Shown one piece after another: positions 8,206-17,405 of a DNA stretch of 34,925 nt (position 1 is its first letter; each line of letters starts with the position of its first letter). The notes beneath the pieces were generated by a model, which saw only the letters and a program-made list of their open reading frames with translations, did not search any database and was not told the origin of the DNA. The DNA comes from Vibrio thalassae. GTDB lineage: Bacteria; Pseudomonadota; Gammaproteobacteria; Enterobacterales; Vibrionaceae. The stretch lies in assembly GCF_900089835.1 (NCBI RefSeq), contig NZ_OANU01000113.1, positions 1 to 34,925 of the forward strand, written 5' to 3'. The translations under genes and the position numbers were made by a program.

Positions 8206-8652
8206 TTATTTGTCTGTGACTTGTATTTTAGCCCTAATGAATTCACTGTGGTCGACATAAAGCAGTTCGGCTACCTTCCGGATGACGGCGTCTTCCAGTG
8301 GGTCAATGACACCATCCGCGTTTGCTACTTCCCACATGGCTTTGATCAAGTCAAAACGTTTCTCTTGACTGAGCTCTCTTAAGCTTGACGTGAAATCATA
8401 CAACGACGTCGAGTTTTTTGTCTGCTCTTGTGCTTGCGTTAGCAAGGTTCTGGCTTCTGCTTGCTCAAGATCAAGCAACCTTTCTATTAAAGATAGCTTT
8501 GCATTCTGCTCTTTATCATCGACTTGATAGTCGGCGTTTGATACTTCACAAAGTAATGCTGCGATGGCGAGGTTAGGGCTGATAGACTTGTTGTTTGATA
8601 AGTCATCACCTTCAATAAGTTGTTTAAACATTGATGTAATGGAATTAAACAT
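8206..8652 (-). CDS. TerB-family protein (tellurite-resistance/DjlA-like fold)
   Basis: A 148-aa soluble all-helical protein. It carries two acidic metal-binding-type loops characteristic of the TerB domain: NADYQVDDKE in the first half and NADGVIDPLED in the second, each followed by helices. The helices ALLCEVSNAD and KAMWEVANAD repeat each other, as expected for this fold. The domain occurs in tellurite/stress proteins and as the N-terminal part of DjlA; a stand-alone copy says nothing specific about tellurite. There is no signal peptide or membrane segment. It lies downstream of the PhoD-like gene on the same strand with a 71-bp gap, so co-transcription is possible. Confidence 0.85.
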   Translation of the reverse strand: MFNSITSMFKQLIEGDDLSNNKSISPNLAIAALLCEVSNADYQVDDKEQNAKLSLIERLLDLEQAEARTLLTQAQEQTKNSTSLYDFTSSLRELSQEKRFDLIKAMWEVANADGVIDPLEDAVIRKVAELLYVDHSEFIRAKIQVTDK

Positions 8653-8723
8653 GCTATTACCTGATTTTATTACTCATTTATAATACATAGTGATTGTTGA
8701 GCTAGATCACAAGTATTTAGAGT

Positions 8724-10646
8724 TTAGCTTTCTGAATTAGTTTCAGGGAATGTGGTTTGAGTGCCATCCCCATGCAGAACCGATATCTCTACAGGTTTCC
8801 CTTCCTTGTCAAGTTTTACGATGCCAATCCCACTGTTATTGACTAAACGATTATGATGGCTAGGTGCTGGCTTTCGTTTGAATATTTTTAAACGCTTACG
8901 CTTGGTCAAGAGGTTAAGTGGCGAGCGAGGAGAGTAAAGCCATTTATCTAGAGTGTCGCATACTGTCAGTAGCGGCTCTGGAAATTGATTCTTAATCCCA
9001 CTACAGGTGATTTGATAGATATGAGAGTCTGTCTGTTTGTAGCGGAGTTTGACGTCATAAACAAACGAGTAATGCACATCACCAGATAAAATAACGAAGT
9101 TCTTTGGCGTTTTTGTATGCGTAAAGATAGACAGCAATGTGTTCGCGCTTCCCGGATGAGCCATCCAGTTTTCGGCATCGATAATAAGAGGGTTACCTAG
9201 CTTAGTGGCGATACTTTGTAACGTTTCGATGAACTTCACACCGAACATTGGCGCGGGAGAGACAACCACAACGGATTCTAACCCAATGAGTTCTTGTTGA
9301 AATTCCACCATCGCTTCCCAATCCATTAAACCGGACGGTTTATTGAGATTTGATTCAGAACGCCAGCGTCGAGTGCGAGTATCTAAAACAACAACCTTGG
9401 GAGTTGAATCAATACTGTAGTGCCACTTTTCGTAGCGTAACAGTTGCTTGATGATCTCATCATGTCGAGTCAGTAGGATGGCATGGTTATCGAGTGAACT
9501 AGCAAACAACTCCTTGAGTTGGTCATGCCAATCCTCGGTCATTTGTTCAGGTGTATTGCCCCAAGCTTGACACATTAGGTAGGACAATAAAGCGTTACCA
9601 ATGATTCGCTTAGAAAAAGGATTTTCATAAGCTGCTTTTTCCCAACCCACAGTCAGATTCCAATCGTCGGTGACGTCATGATCGTCAAAAATCATGTAGG
9701 TGGGTATGTGGGCCATGACCCGTCTTACGCTAGGCAACCCAACCACAAAGGCATCCAGCTCGGATTTTTCTTGGTTCCATAGTTGTAGGTCTTTCGCCGC
9801 CATTAACTGGTGGTCGATGATTTCCTTAGCGTCTAAGCTACCAAACTGGATTGCATCCCATAATTCGGGTGACCAATTTAACAGATACATGGCAAGAAAT
9901 TCAGACAGTGTAATTAAGTGATTTTCACACTCTCTTGAACTAAAGATGGGCGTGTCTGTTTTGTCAAAAAGACGTTTCAGATAACGAGTGTTATCTGTGT
10001 ATGTTGGAAGAATGTGATCCCTTGAATATAGGGGGCGGCTGAGACTATAGAGTTCAGTCGCATCACTAATTGGTGCACCAGTAAACGATTCATTGGGGAG
10101 TTCAAGTAATTTGATAACCCGTTGTATTGCCATGAGCATCGGCCCTGCAACATGATCCGCGTAAATTTGGTCGCCTGTCATGAGCAACAAATCAGGTCGG
10201 TCAGCATCTAAACGAGAGGTGATGCATTGTTCAATCAACCTATCGACCTGAATCAAACTATCATCGCTGCTATGGTGAGGATTACGACATGAGCCATGGA
10301 TTATGGAGTCAGACTTGTCTGACAAGCACAAATCTATCCAAGCTGCATCAGCATAATAGAGGCTCTTATCCAGAGCACTGGTTTGGGTTTCACGCCAAAC
10401 AATGTTGTAGCTCAATTTGTGAGCGAAATTGATGGTCAACTGGGTATGATATTGAATAATCCAAAGTTTATTGCTGACCTGATAAACCTGTTCGTTGGCA
10501 AAATCACAATACGTGATTTCTGTGCCGTTTTTGAGAGCGAGTTGCAGCCGAGAAGGGCACTGAGATGTTGCCATCCAAAGCGTAAGTTCGCGAGGATTTG
10601 TACGGCGTAAAATTGGACCTGCCAACACAGGGTTGAGCGTTTTCAT
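8724..10646 (-). CDS. PhoD-like metallophosphatase (alkaline phosphatase D family)
   Basis: A 640-aa calcineurin-type phosphoesterase. Metal and catalytic motifs are visible in order: HGSCRNPHH (117-125), MTGDQIYADH (about 156-165), FDDHDVTDDW (about 317-326) and LSGDVHYSF (about 525-533). This pattern is typical of PhoD and PhoD-like enzymes, which hydrolyse phosphomono- or diesters with Fe/Ca-type centres. Unlike classic secreted PhoD there is no Tat twin-arginine signal: the N-terminus (MKTLNPVLAGPILRRTNPRE) is not a signal peptide. It therefore probably acts in the cytoplasm on an unknown substrate. A small unknown gene lies 21 bp upstream and the TerB-like gene 71 bp downstream. Confidence 0.88.
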   Translation of the reverse strand: MKTLNPVLAGPILRRTNPRELTLWMATSQCPSRLQLALKNGTEITYCDFANEQVYQVSNKLWIIQYHTQLTINFAHKLSYNIVWRETQTSALDKSLYYADAAWIDLCLSDKSDSIIHGSCRNPHHSSDDSLIQVDRLIEQCITSRLDADRPDLLLMTGDQIYADHVAGPMLMAIQRVIKLLELPNESFTGAPISDATELYSLSRPLYSRDHILPTYTDNTRYLKRLFDKTDTPIFSSRECENHLITLSEFLAMYLLNWSPELWDAIQFGSLDAKEIIDHQLMAAKDLQLWNQEKSELDAFVVGLPSVRRVMAHIPTYMIFDDHDVTDDWNLTVGWEKAAYENPFSKRIIGNALLSYLMCQAWGNTPEQMTEDWHDQLKELFASSLDNHAILLTRHDEIIKQLLRYEKWHYSIDSTPKVVVLDTRTRRWRSESNLNKPSGLMDWEAMVEFQQELIGLESVVVVSPAPMFGVKFIETLQSIATKLGNPLIIDAENWMAHPGSANTLLSIFTHTKTPKNFVILSGDVHYSFVYDVKLRYKQTDSHIYQITCSGIKNQFPEPLLTVCDTLDKWLYSPRSPLNLLTKRKRLKIFKRKPAPSHHNRLVNNSGIGIVKLDKEGKPVEISVLHGDGTQTTFPETNSES

Positions 10647-10667
10647 GATGCTTTCATTCTATTTATT

Positions 10668-11054
10668 TTAAGAGTTTTCCAATTCGGGTCTTGCAGGGGC
10701 AGTTGTCGTGTCGTTCATATGCTCAAGCAACTCGACAAACTCAGCACTACTGGTTTCATGGCCAATAAGAAAAAAGGCGGTTAGCGCATCGAGCAAGTGT
10801 TCATTACCTTCACTTTGTTCAATAATCTTAGCCAATCGTTCTCGAATCAGTTCTATTTCATGATCAACAAATCCACGACCTTCAAATGTGTCTTCGGCTT
10901 CATCAGGTGCATTATCGAATTGTAAGAATAATAAGCCTTTATCAACTTCGGCCTTTAAAAGTTGCTCTGGGAGCCACACTTCGCCCGTGACAACATCAAT
11001 GGGCTGATCACTGGGCAATGACTGGAGAATTTTTTTTAACTTTTCTACTTTCAC
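10668..11054 (-). CDS. Conserved-looking small acidic protein of unknown function
   Basis: A 128-aa protein with no domain that I recognise. It begins with a GTG codon and lacks a signal peptide or membrane segment. The sequence is acidic (PDEAEDTFEGRGFVDHEIE), with predicted helices around residues 66-100 and a polar tail rich in T, A and P. It ends 21 bp before the PhoD-like gene on the same strand, so the two are probably one operon and may act together. I see no clear Shine-Dalgarno sequence before the GTG. That it is a gene rests on its uninterrupted length, gene-like composition and tight spacing. Confidence 0.65.
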   Translation of the reverse strand: MKVEKLKKILQSLPSDQPIDVVTGEVWLPEQLLKAEVDKGLLFLQFDNAPDEAEDTFEGRGFVDHEIELIRERLAKIIEQSEGNEHLLDALTAFFLIGHETSSAEFVELLEHMNDTTTAPARPELENS

Positions 11055-11303
11055 GATTCGTCTAAATAGTGGAAACTATGACACCCATCACTGTTGGCTA
11101 TTTATTGAGCCGTTAAGTAAATAACAGTGTGGTGACTTAAAATATGCGTTAGCCCCATAGTATACAACTCTACTTCACGTAGGTAGGTCTTATTCGATTA
11201 TTTGACAAATGGTGTATTAATTTTGGCTCATGGTCAAAATAGGGCGTACGTGCTCCTTAGCTTATTAATAATAGACAAATTCCAGTTGGAGAAACTGCAA
11301 GAC

Positions 11304-12635
11304 ATGATAAAGAGAAATCTCGCGCTCGTGACCGCAGCATCACTTTGTGCAACACCAGTGGTATTCGCAGAAGAGTCAGCGCAAGAAGCGGATTGGGGCA
11401 TTGCAGCGGTTTGGCGTACAGCAAACATTCCTTTTGACACCAAAGGAAGTGATAATGCCGTCAGTACCTTTATCCCAATGATGTTCTTTAAGAACGACTA
11501 TGTCTTTCTAGACGGTACCACGGCCGGTGCCCACCTCTATAAAACGGATGATAAAGAACTAGAGCTTAACGCGATTGCACGAATGCGCTTTATTGACATA
11601 CCAGCTGATGAACAGAATGCCGTTGGGGGAGACACAGCAGATTACGGTGTGCAAATGCGTTATAACTTTGATGACGCATGGCACTTCGATACCGAATTTA
11701 TGACCGATGGTCACCATCGCTATCACGCTAACTTTAGGTTGCAAGGCGAATTAGAATACGGCGACTTAGAGTTACGTCCCAATGTCACGTTGCGCTACAA
11801 AGATGCAGATTTTAATACCGAATATTATGGGACATACCGCGGAACTACCGACAGCCTAAATGGTGGTTTGGACTACGCGATGGGTGTTGATGCCAAATAT
11901 CATTTAGCATCAAACATGTATCTTGTCGGTGCAACTAACATTCGAATGCTAGATAATCAAGCGTATCACTCATCAGTAATCAATGAGCGTTTTGAAGGTG
12001 AAGTATACCTTGGTTTCGGTTTCTTTAATGAACAGAAAAAGTCAACGTCAAAGGCGAAACAAGTCCGCAGAGACATCAGTGCTAAGCCTTACTTGCGCGT
12101 AGCCCACGGTTACGCGTCTCCATCTGATATGGGAGAAATTCTGACCTTTCAAGGCAAGCGTGACCCGTATAATAACCAAGTGACCTCGGTATTTTATGGC
12201 CACCCTTTGACCGATGAGCTGTTTGGCATGCCTTTAGACATTTATCTAAGCCCAGGTATCGCTCACCACTGGAGCTCAGAGGTACAAAGTTCAGGGACTG
12301 AATTTGTCGCATTGATCAAAGCCTACTATACGTTTAACTGGCCAGCAAAAATGCGCTTAGGTGTGGGTAATGGTCTGTCGTATATCGACAACATTACGTA
12401 TATTGAACAGCAAGAAATGGACAAAAAAGGGAAACGAGCAAGTCATCTGATGAATTACATCGACATTTCGTACGACATTAGCATCGGTTCGCTTATCGGT
12501 AAGCTGGAACTCGAAGAGCTTTGGCTCGGCTATGCTCTGCATCACCGCAGTGCGATATTTGAAGCCTCTTCTCAATTTGGTCGAATTAAAGGTGGTAGTA
12601 ACTACAGCACCTTCTATCTTCAGTACCACTTCTAA
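11304..12635 (+). CDS. Outer-membrane beta-barrel protein, MipA/OmpV-like
   Basis: A 443-aa exported protein. Residues 1-~21 are a signal peptide (MIKRNLALVTAASLCATPVVFA). The mature part alternates short polar and aromatic strands and ends in YHF, the C-terminal Phe signature of outer-membrane barrels. The block FFKNDYVFLDGTTAGAHLY resembles MipA/OmpV proteins, but at ~420 mature residues it is much longer than their usual ~250. Near the end HHRSAIFEASSQFG...GGSNYSTFY contains a His/Ser-containing motif that recalls lipid-A-acting barrels; I cannot confirm this. The frame is open to 11202, but the signal peptide fixes the start at 11304, with GGAG upstream. A terminator follows immediately. 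Confidence 0.7.
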   Translation: MIKRNLALVTAASLCATPVVFAEESAQEADWGIAAVWRTANIPFDTKGSDNAVSTFIPMMFFKNDYVFLDGTTAGAHLYKTDDKELELNAIARMRFIDIPADEQNAVGGDTADYGVQMRYNFDDAWHFDTEFMTDGHHRYHANFRLQGELEYGDLELRPNVTLRYKDADFNTEYYGTYRGTTDSLNGGLDYAMGVDAKYHLASNMYLVGATNIRMLDNQAYHSSVINERFEGEVYLGFGFFNEQKKSTSKAKQVRRDISAKPYLRVAHGYASPSDMGEILTFQGKRDPYNNQVTSVFYGHPLTDELFGMPLDIYLSPGIAHHWSSEVQSSGTEFVALIKAYYTFNWPAKMRLGVGNGLSYIDNITYIEQQEMDKKGKRASHLMNYIDISYDISIGSLIGKLELEELWLGYALHHRSAIFEASSQFGRIKGGSNYSTFYLQYHF

Positions 12636-12640
12636 ACAGC

Positions 12641-12666
12641 AAGCTCCGCGAATGCGGAGCTTTTTT
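12641..12666 (+). terminator. Rho-independent terminator after the OmpV-like gene
   Basis: AAGCTCCGC at 12641-12649 pairs with GCGGAGCTT at 12654-12662 around a GAAT loop, and T runs on to 12666. It starts 5 bp after the stop codon and separates this gene from hrpA. Confidence 0.9.
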
Positions 12667-12678
12667 CTATCCTCTCGG

Positions 12679-12708
12679 TTAACCCTAATTTCCTACCTGT
12701 GCTACAAT
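12679..12708 (+). promoter_or_regulatory. Candidate sigma-70 promoter of hrpA
   Basis: TTAACC at 12679-12684 and TACAAT at 12703-12708 are spaced by 18 bp, about 40 bp upstream of the hrpA start. They lie just after the preceding terminator, where a new promoter is expected. The -35 box is imperfect. Confidence 0.45.
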
Positions 12709-12749
12709 CCGCCCAGTTTTTAATAGTAAAAAGTTAAGTAGGGAACGTT

Positions 12750-15700
12750 TTGACTTCCTCCCAAAATCCTAATCAGCCAACACCAGCGCAAGCGAATAAT
12801 CCACAGTCACTGAAAAAAGCATTACAAGACTGTATGATTCGCGACCGCTTTCGTTTAAGCAAACGCATAGCAGGTGCCGCTAAAATTAAGAAACCTGAAG
12901 CTCAGTCTGCGGTTTTTGACGACATTGCTAGCGATATTGCTCAATCAATGATGGTGGCGCAACAGCGCGCGTCGGCTAAGCCAACCATTCACTATCCTGA
13001 ACTGCTACCCGTCAGCCAAAAGAAAGACGAGATAGCAAACGCTATTGAGAATAACCAAGTCGTTATTGTGGCGGGGGAAACGGGGTCAGGTAAAACGACT
13101 CAGTTACCTAAAATTTGTTCTGAGTTAGGCCGTGGTCAATTCGGTTTGATTGGTCATACGCAACCAAGAAGGCTGGCTGCGCGTTCCGTTGCGAACCGTA
13201 TCGCGGAAGAAATGGAAACATCGCTTGGCGAATTTGTCGGTTATAAAGTTCGTTTCAATGACCAAATTTCAGAGAATACACAAGTCAAACTGATGACGGA
13301 CGGTATTCTACTGGCAGAAATTCAACACGATCGTTTTCTCAATCAGTATGACACGATCATTATCGATGAGGCGCACGAACGCAGCTTAAACATCGACTTT
13401 ATTTTGGGCTATCTACGTGAGTTGCTGCCAAAGCGCCCTGACTTAAAAATCATCATTACGTCGGCGACCATCGACCCTGAACGTTTCTCTAAACACTTCA
13501 ATGACGCACCCATTATTGAGGTCTCAGGGCGCACATTCCCTGTTGAAACCCGCTACCGCCCACTTTCAGGAGATGAAGATGGCGACCGAGATCAGTTAGA
13601 AGGTATCTTTGAAGCCGTTGATGAGCTGTGTGACGAAGGACTCGGTGATATTCTCATTTTTATGAATGGTGAGCGTGAGATTCGTGATACGGCGGATGCG
13701 CTTAATAAACGCAACCTCCGAGATACGGAAACCGTCCCATTGTATGCGCGACTATCAGCGGGTGAGCAAAATAAGATTTTCCAACCACATGCAGGTCGAC
13801 GCATTGTACTTGCGACAAACGTTGCTGAAACATCACTCACCGTTCCGGGTATCAAATACGTCATTGACCCAGGTACGGCACGTATTAGCCGCTACAGCTA
13901 TCGCACAAAAGTTCAACGCCTACCTATTGAGCCAGTTTCCCAGGCGAGCGCGAATCAACGTAAAGGTCGATGTGGTCGTGTCGAAGAGGGTATCTGTATT
14001 CGTTTGTACTCTGAGGAGGATTTCGAGTCTCGTCCAGAATTTACCGATCCTGAAATTCTGAGAACCAATCTCGCGTCAGTTATTTTGCAAATGACGGCAT
14101 TGGGCTTGGGTGATATCGAAGCATTTCCATTTGTTGAAGCGCCTGACAAGCGTAATATTCAAGATGGTGTGCGTTTGCTTGAAGAGCTTGGTGCAATTAA
14201 CGACAAAGCGAAAGATCCTAAGAAGCGTCTGACTCAAATTGGTCGCAAGTTAGCCCGACTTCCGATTGATCCACGATTGGCTCGTATGGTGATAGAAGCA
14301 CCTAGACTGGGTTGTTTGAAAGAGGTCATGGTTATCGCCTCGGCGTTATCTATCCAAGATCCAAGAGAGCGTCCTAGTGATAAGCAGCAGTCATCTGATG
14401 ATAAACATCGCCGATTCTTTGATGCGGAGTCCGACTTTTTAACCTTGGTGAATCTTTGGGATTATATCCAGAAGCAGCAAAAAGCCTTATCTGGAAACCA
14501 GTTCCGCAAGCAATGTAAACAGGACTACATCAATTACTTACGCGTGCGAGAGTGGCAGGACGTGTATTTCCAAATCCATCAAGCGATGCGTGAAATGGAT
14601 GAAAAGCTCAACCAAGAACCGGGAAGCTATCAAGCTGTTCATAGTGCATTATTGGTCGGCCTGCTGTCACACATTGGTGTGAAAGACCAAGAGAAAAATG
14701 AGTATCAGGGTGCACGAAACGCTCGGTTCCATATTTTCCCCGCATCCGGCCTATTCAAGAAGCAACCCAAGTGGATCATGTCAGCGGAGCTGGTAGAAAC
14801 CTCAAAGCTATGGGGGCGTATTATTGCCAAAATACAGCCTGAATGGATAGAACCGCTTGCAAAACACTTAATCAAACGCAGTTACAGCGAACCGCATTGG
14901 TCTAAGAAACGCGCTGCCGTGATGGCTCACGAAAAGGTGATGTTATATGGGGTGCCGATTGTACCCAAGCGCCTCGTCAATTATGGTGCTATTGATCCTG
15001 TATTAAGTCGTGAACTATTTGTACGTAGCGCATTGGTTGAAGGTGATTGGGAAACCAAACACGCTTTCTTCAAACAAAATAGAAAGTTACTGCAAGAAGT
15101 GGAAGAGCTAGAACATAAATCACGTCGCCGAGATATTCTGGTTGATGATGATGAGTTGTTTGATTTTTACGATCAGCGTGTCGGCACTGAAGTGGTATCT
15201 GGACGTCATTTCGATACGTGGTGGAAAGCCGCAAGCCAGAAAAACAAAGAACTGCTCAATTTTGAAAAAGAGAGGCTGTTCAAAGGCGACGCTAGCCATG
15301 TTACCGATTTGGATTATCCTAACTTTTGGCATCAAGGTGGTTTCAAGCTTAAGCTCAGTTATCAGTTCGAGCCGGGAGAGGATAGTGACGGTGTCACAGT
15401 GCATATCCCATTGCCTATCCTTAACCAAATTGACAGTGATGGTTTTGATTGGCAAATCCCAGGGCTACGCCATGAGCTGGTGTTGAGCTTAATCAAAGCG
15501 CTGCCGAAAACACTGCGCAAGAACTTCGTCCCTGCGCCAAACTATGCCGATGCATTTTTGGCACGCGTGACACCAATGGAAGCGCCATTACTTGACACGT
15601 TAGAAAAAGAACTTCGTCGGATGACTGGAGTTGAAGTGTTAAGAGACGACTGGAATTTGGACCAGCTTCCTGATCATTTGAAAATTACTTTCCGTGCCGT

Positions 15701-16670
15701 AGATCACCGCAACAGAAAGCTCAAAGAGAACCGCAACCTTTTTGAGTTGAAAGAAAGCCTCAAAGATAAGGTGCAACAAACGCTTTCTAAAGTAGCAGAT
15801 GATGATATTGAACAGCAGGGCTTACACACTTGGAGCTTCGGTGAGTTGCCAAAAGTGTACTCGCAAAAGCGCGGTGGGTTTGACGTAAAAGCGTACCCAG
15901 CGCTCGTCGACAATAAAGACAGTGTCGAGATTAAACTGTTTGAAACTGAGTCTGAGCAAGAGCAGGTGATGAAAGAAGGACAACGACGCTTACTGTTGTT
16001 GAACGTGCCTTCTCCGATAAAATACTTGCATACTAATTTACCGAACAAATCTAAGTTAGGCCTCTATTTCAACCCTTATGGCAAAGTGTTAGACTTAATT
16101 GATGACTGTATAGCGTGTGGTATAGATAAGTTAATAGAGGGTCGAGGCGGTTTAGTTTGGGACGCGGACAATTTTGAACAGCTGAAAGAGCGCGTTCGCG
16201 CAGAACTAGGCGATACGGTAGTCGATATCGCCCAGCAAGTTGAGACGATTTTGACCACGGCATTTAACATCAATAAGAAGCTTAAAGGTCGTGTAGATTT
16301 AACGATGGCATTCGCCTTATCGGATATTAAAGCGCAAATAGAAGGGTTAATTTTTAAAGGCTTTGCCACCGAATGTGGATGGAAGCGTCTACCGGATATT
16401 TTGCGTTATCTGAAGGCGATAGAGAAACGAATGGAGAAGCTGCCGATTGACCCCAATCGAGATCGCATGCACATGTTAAAAGTGGAATCCGTCGCTCAAG
16501 ACTACAAAGAATTACTTAACAAGATTCCAAAAGGAATGAAAATACCAGAAAACGTTAAAGAGATTCGTTGGATGCTGGAAGAGTTACGAGTGAGTTACTT
16601 TGCTCAGCAGCTGGGAACACCTTATCCAGTGTCGGACAAACGTGTTCTCAATGCTATCGATGCTTGCTAG
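12750..16670 (+). CDS. hrpA: ATP-dependent RNA helicase HrpA (DEAH box)
   Basis: A 1306-aa DEAH/RHA helicase, close to the ~1300 aa usual for HrpA. It unwinds RNA using ATP; in E. coli HrpA is linked to mRNA processing and stalled-ribosome rescue. Motif I GETGSGKTTQ is near residue 110, the DEAH box (IIDEAHERS) near 205, motif III SAT near 237 and motif VI QRKGRCGR near 403. HA2 and OB-fold-like regions follow, then the long HrpA-specific C-terminus. The chosen start is TTG at 12750, preceded by GTAGGGA at a suitable distance. There is no in-frame ATG until residue 29 (DCMIRD), and starting there would cut a plausible N-terminus. It appears to be a single-gene transcript. Confidence 0.96.
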   Translation: MTSSQNPNQPTPAQANNPQSLKKALQDCMIRDRFRLSKRIAGAAKIKKPEAQSAVFDDIASDIAQSMMVAQQRASAKPTIHYPELLPVSQKKDEIANAIENNQVVIVAGETGSGKTTQLPKICSELGRGQFGLIGHTQPRRLAARSVANRIAEEMETSLGEFVGYKVRFNDQISENTQVKLMTDGILLAEIQHDRFLNQYDTIIIDEAHERSLNIDFILGYLRELLPKRPDLKIIITSATIDPERFSKHFNDAPIIEVSGRTFPVETRYRPLSGDEDGDRDQLEGIFEAVDELCDEGLGDILIFMNGEREIRDTADALNKRNLRDTETVPLYARLSAGEQNKIFQPHAGRRIVLATNVAETSLTVPGIKYVIDPGTARISRYSYRTKVQRLPIEPVSQASANQRKGRCGRVEEGICIRLYSEEDFESRPEFTDPEILRTNLASVILQMTALGLGDIEAFPFVEAPDKRNIQDGVRLLEELGAINDKAKDPKKRLTQIGRKLARLPIDPRLARMVIEAPRLGCLKEVMVIASALSIQDPRERPSDKQQSSDDKHRRFFDAESDFLTLVNLWDYIQKQQKALSGNQFRKQCKQDYINYLRVREWQDVYFQIHQAMREMDEKLNQEPGSYQAVHSALLVGLLSHIGVKDQEKNEYQGARNARFHIFPASGLFKKQPKWIMSAELVETSKLWGRIIAKIQPEWIEPLAKHLIKRSYSEPHWSKKRAAVMAHEKVMLYGVPIVPKRLVNYGAIDPVLSRELFVRSALVEGDWETKHAFFKQNRKLLQEVEELEHKSRRRDILVDDDELFDFYDQRVGTEVVSGRHFDTWWKAASQKNKELLNFEKERLFKGDASHVTDLDYPNFWHQGGFKLKLSYQFEPGEDSDGVTVHIPLPILNQIDSDGFDWQIPGLRHELVLSLIKALPKTLRKNFVPAPNYADAFLARVTPMEAPLLDTLEKELRRMTGVEVLRDDWNLDQLPDHLKITFRAVDHRNRKLKENRNLFELKESLKDKVQQTLSKVADDDIEQQGLHTWSFGELPKVYSQKRGGFDVKAYPALVDNKDSVEIKLFETESEQEQVMKEGQRRLLLLNVPSPIKYLHTNLPNKSKLGLYFNPYGKVLDLIDDCIACGIDKLIEGRGGLVWDADNFEQLKERVRAELGDTVVDIAQQVETILTTAFNINKKLKGRVDLTMAFALSDIKAQIEGLIFKGFATECGWKRLPDILRYLKAIEKRMEKLPIDPNRDRMHMLKVESVAQDYKELLNKIPKGMKIPENVKEIRWMLEELRVSYFAQQLGTPYPVSDKRVLNAIDAC

Positions 16671-16721
16671 GCCAATTGCAATTAATACCTATTCGATTTT
16701 GTGAAGTAGGTTTCATCTAAC

Positions 16722-16777
16722 CGTATGAGAATTAGAAATTTTTTACCAAAAATTAAAATTCAAATGATTCTCATACG
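16722..16777. promoter_or_regulatory. Fur-like inverted repeat upstream of a small outer-membrane barrel gene
   Basis: CGTATGAGAAT (16722-16732) and ATTCTCATACG (16767-16777) form a perfect 11-bp inverted repeat with 34 A/T-rich bases between. The inner element AATGATTCTCAT (16763-16774) matches the Fur-box core AATGATAATCAT at 10 of 12 positions, and GAGAAT is a common Fur hexamer. A TATATAAAG -10-like sequence lies at 16791-16799, so a bound repressor would cover the -35 region. Assignment to Fur is by similarity only. Confidence 0.55.
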
Positions 16778-16854
16778 TTAAAGTGTGTGTTATATAAAGC
16801 TCCGCGGTGGTTTTGATTGGACCCGCCGCATTTAATTAAACAAGAAGGTTACAA

Positions 16855-17361
16855 ATGAAAAAGACACTTTTAGCGCTTGCGCTTGTTGGTGCGTCGACTT
16901 CAGCATTTGCAGATGCGTGGTTGTATGGTGGTGTTTCTGCTGGTCGCGCAGAATACAACGGTAACAGTGATACCCCAATGGGTTTCCATGTTGGTACTGG
17001 TATTCTTCCGATCATTGGCGTCGAAGGTGGTTACTGGAAACACGGTAACTTTGACGCTTCAAACGGCAAAGGCTATGCGGAGCTAGGCTCTTGGTATGCA
17101 GCGCTTAAACCAAGTATCGATATCGGCCCTGTACAAATTTATGCTAAAGGTGGTTTACACTACTATAACGCTGATTATAAAGATGGCTTAAGCGGTAGTG
17201 GCAGCGGTACAGACTTTATGTACGGCGTAGGCGCTGAGTACTTTGTTACTGATATGCTTTCTGTTGGTGCTAGCTGGCAGCGTTTTAATGGTGTTAAGAC
17301 TAAATTCGATGACAAAGATGTAGACAGCTTCACTATAAATGCAACGCTCCACATATTTTAA
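16855..17361 (+). CDS. Small outer-membrane beta-barrel protein (OmpA/OmpW-like barrel), possibly iron-regulated
   Basis: A 168-aa exported protein. The signal peptide MKKTLLALALVGASTSAFA (1-19) is followed by a mature part of ~149 residues with alternating strands (WLYGGVSAGRAEY, IYAKGGLHYYNADY, FMYGVGAEYFVTDMLSVGA) and a terminal Phe (NATLHIF). That pattern fits an eight-stranded barrel without a periplasmic domain. AAGAAGG lies just before the ATG. The 5' region contains a Fur-like palindrome and a possible 7-bp hairpin at 16804-16829 (GCGGTGG / CCGCCGC) in the leader. No enzymatic residues are recognisable. It could be an adhesin-like or small-molecule channel barrel. Confidence 0.8.
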   Translation: MKKTLLALALVGASTSAFADAWLYGGVSAGRAEYNGNSDTPMGFHVGTGILPIIGVEGGYWKHGNFDASNGKGYAELGSWYAALKPSIDIGPVQIYAKGGLHYYNADYKDGLSGSGSGTDFMYGVGAEYFVTDMLSVGASWQRFNGVKTKFDDKDVDSFTINATLHIF

Positions 17362-17377
17362 TCTTGAATAAAAATGA

Positions 17378-17405
17378 AAGACGGCTGCCTAGGCCGTCTT
17401 GTTGC
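17378..17405 (+). terminator. Terminator hairpin after the small barrel gene
   Basis: AAGACGGC (17378-17385) pairs with GCCGTCTT (17393-17400) over 8 bp around a 7-nt loop, 16 bp after the stop. The following T tract is short and broken (TTGTTG), so it is a weaker terminator. Confidence 0.65.
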
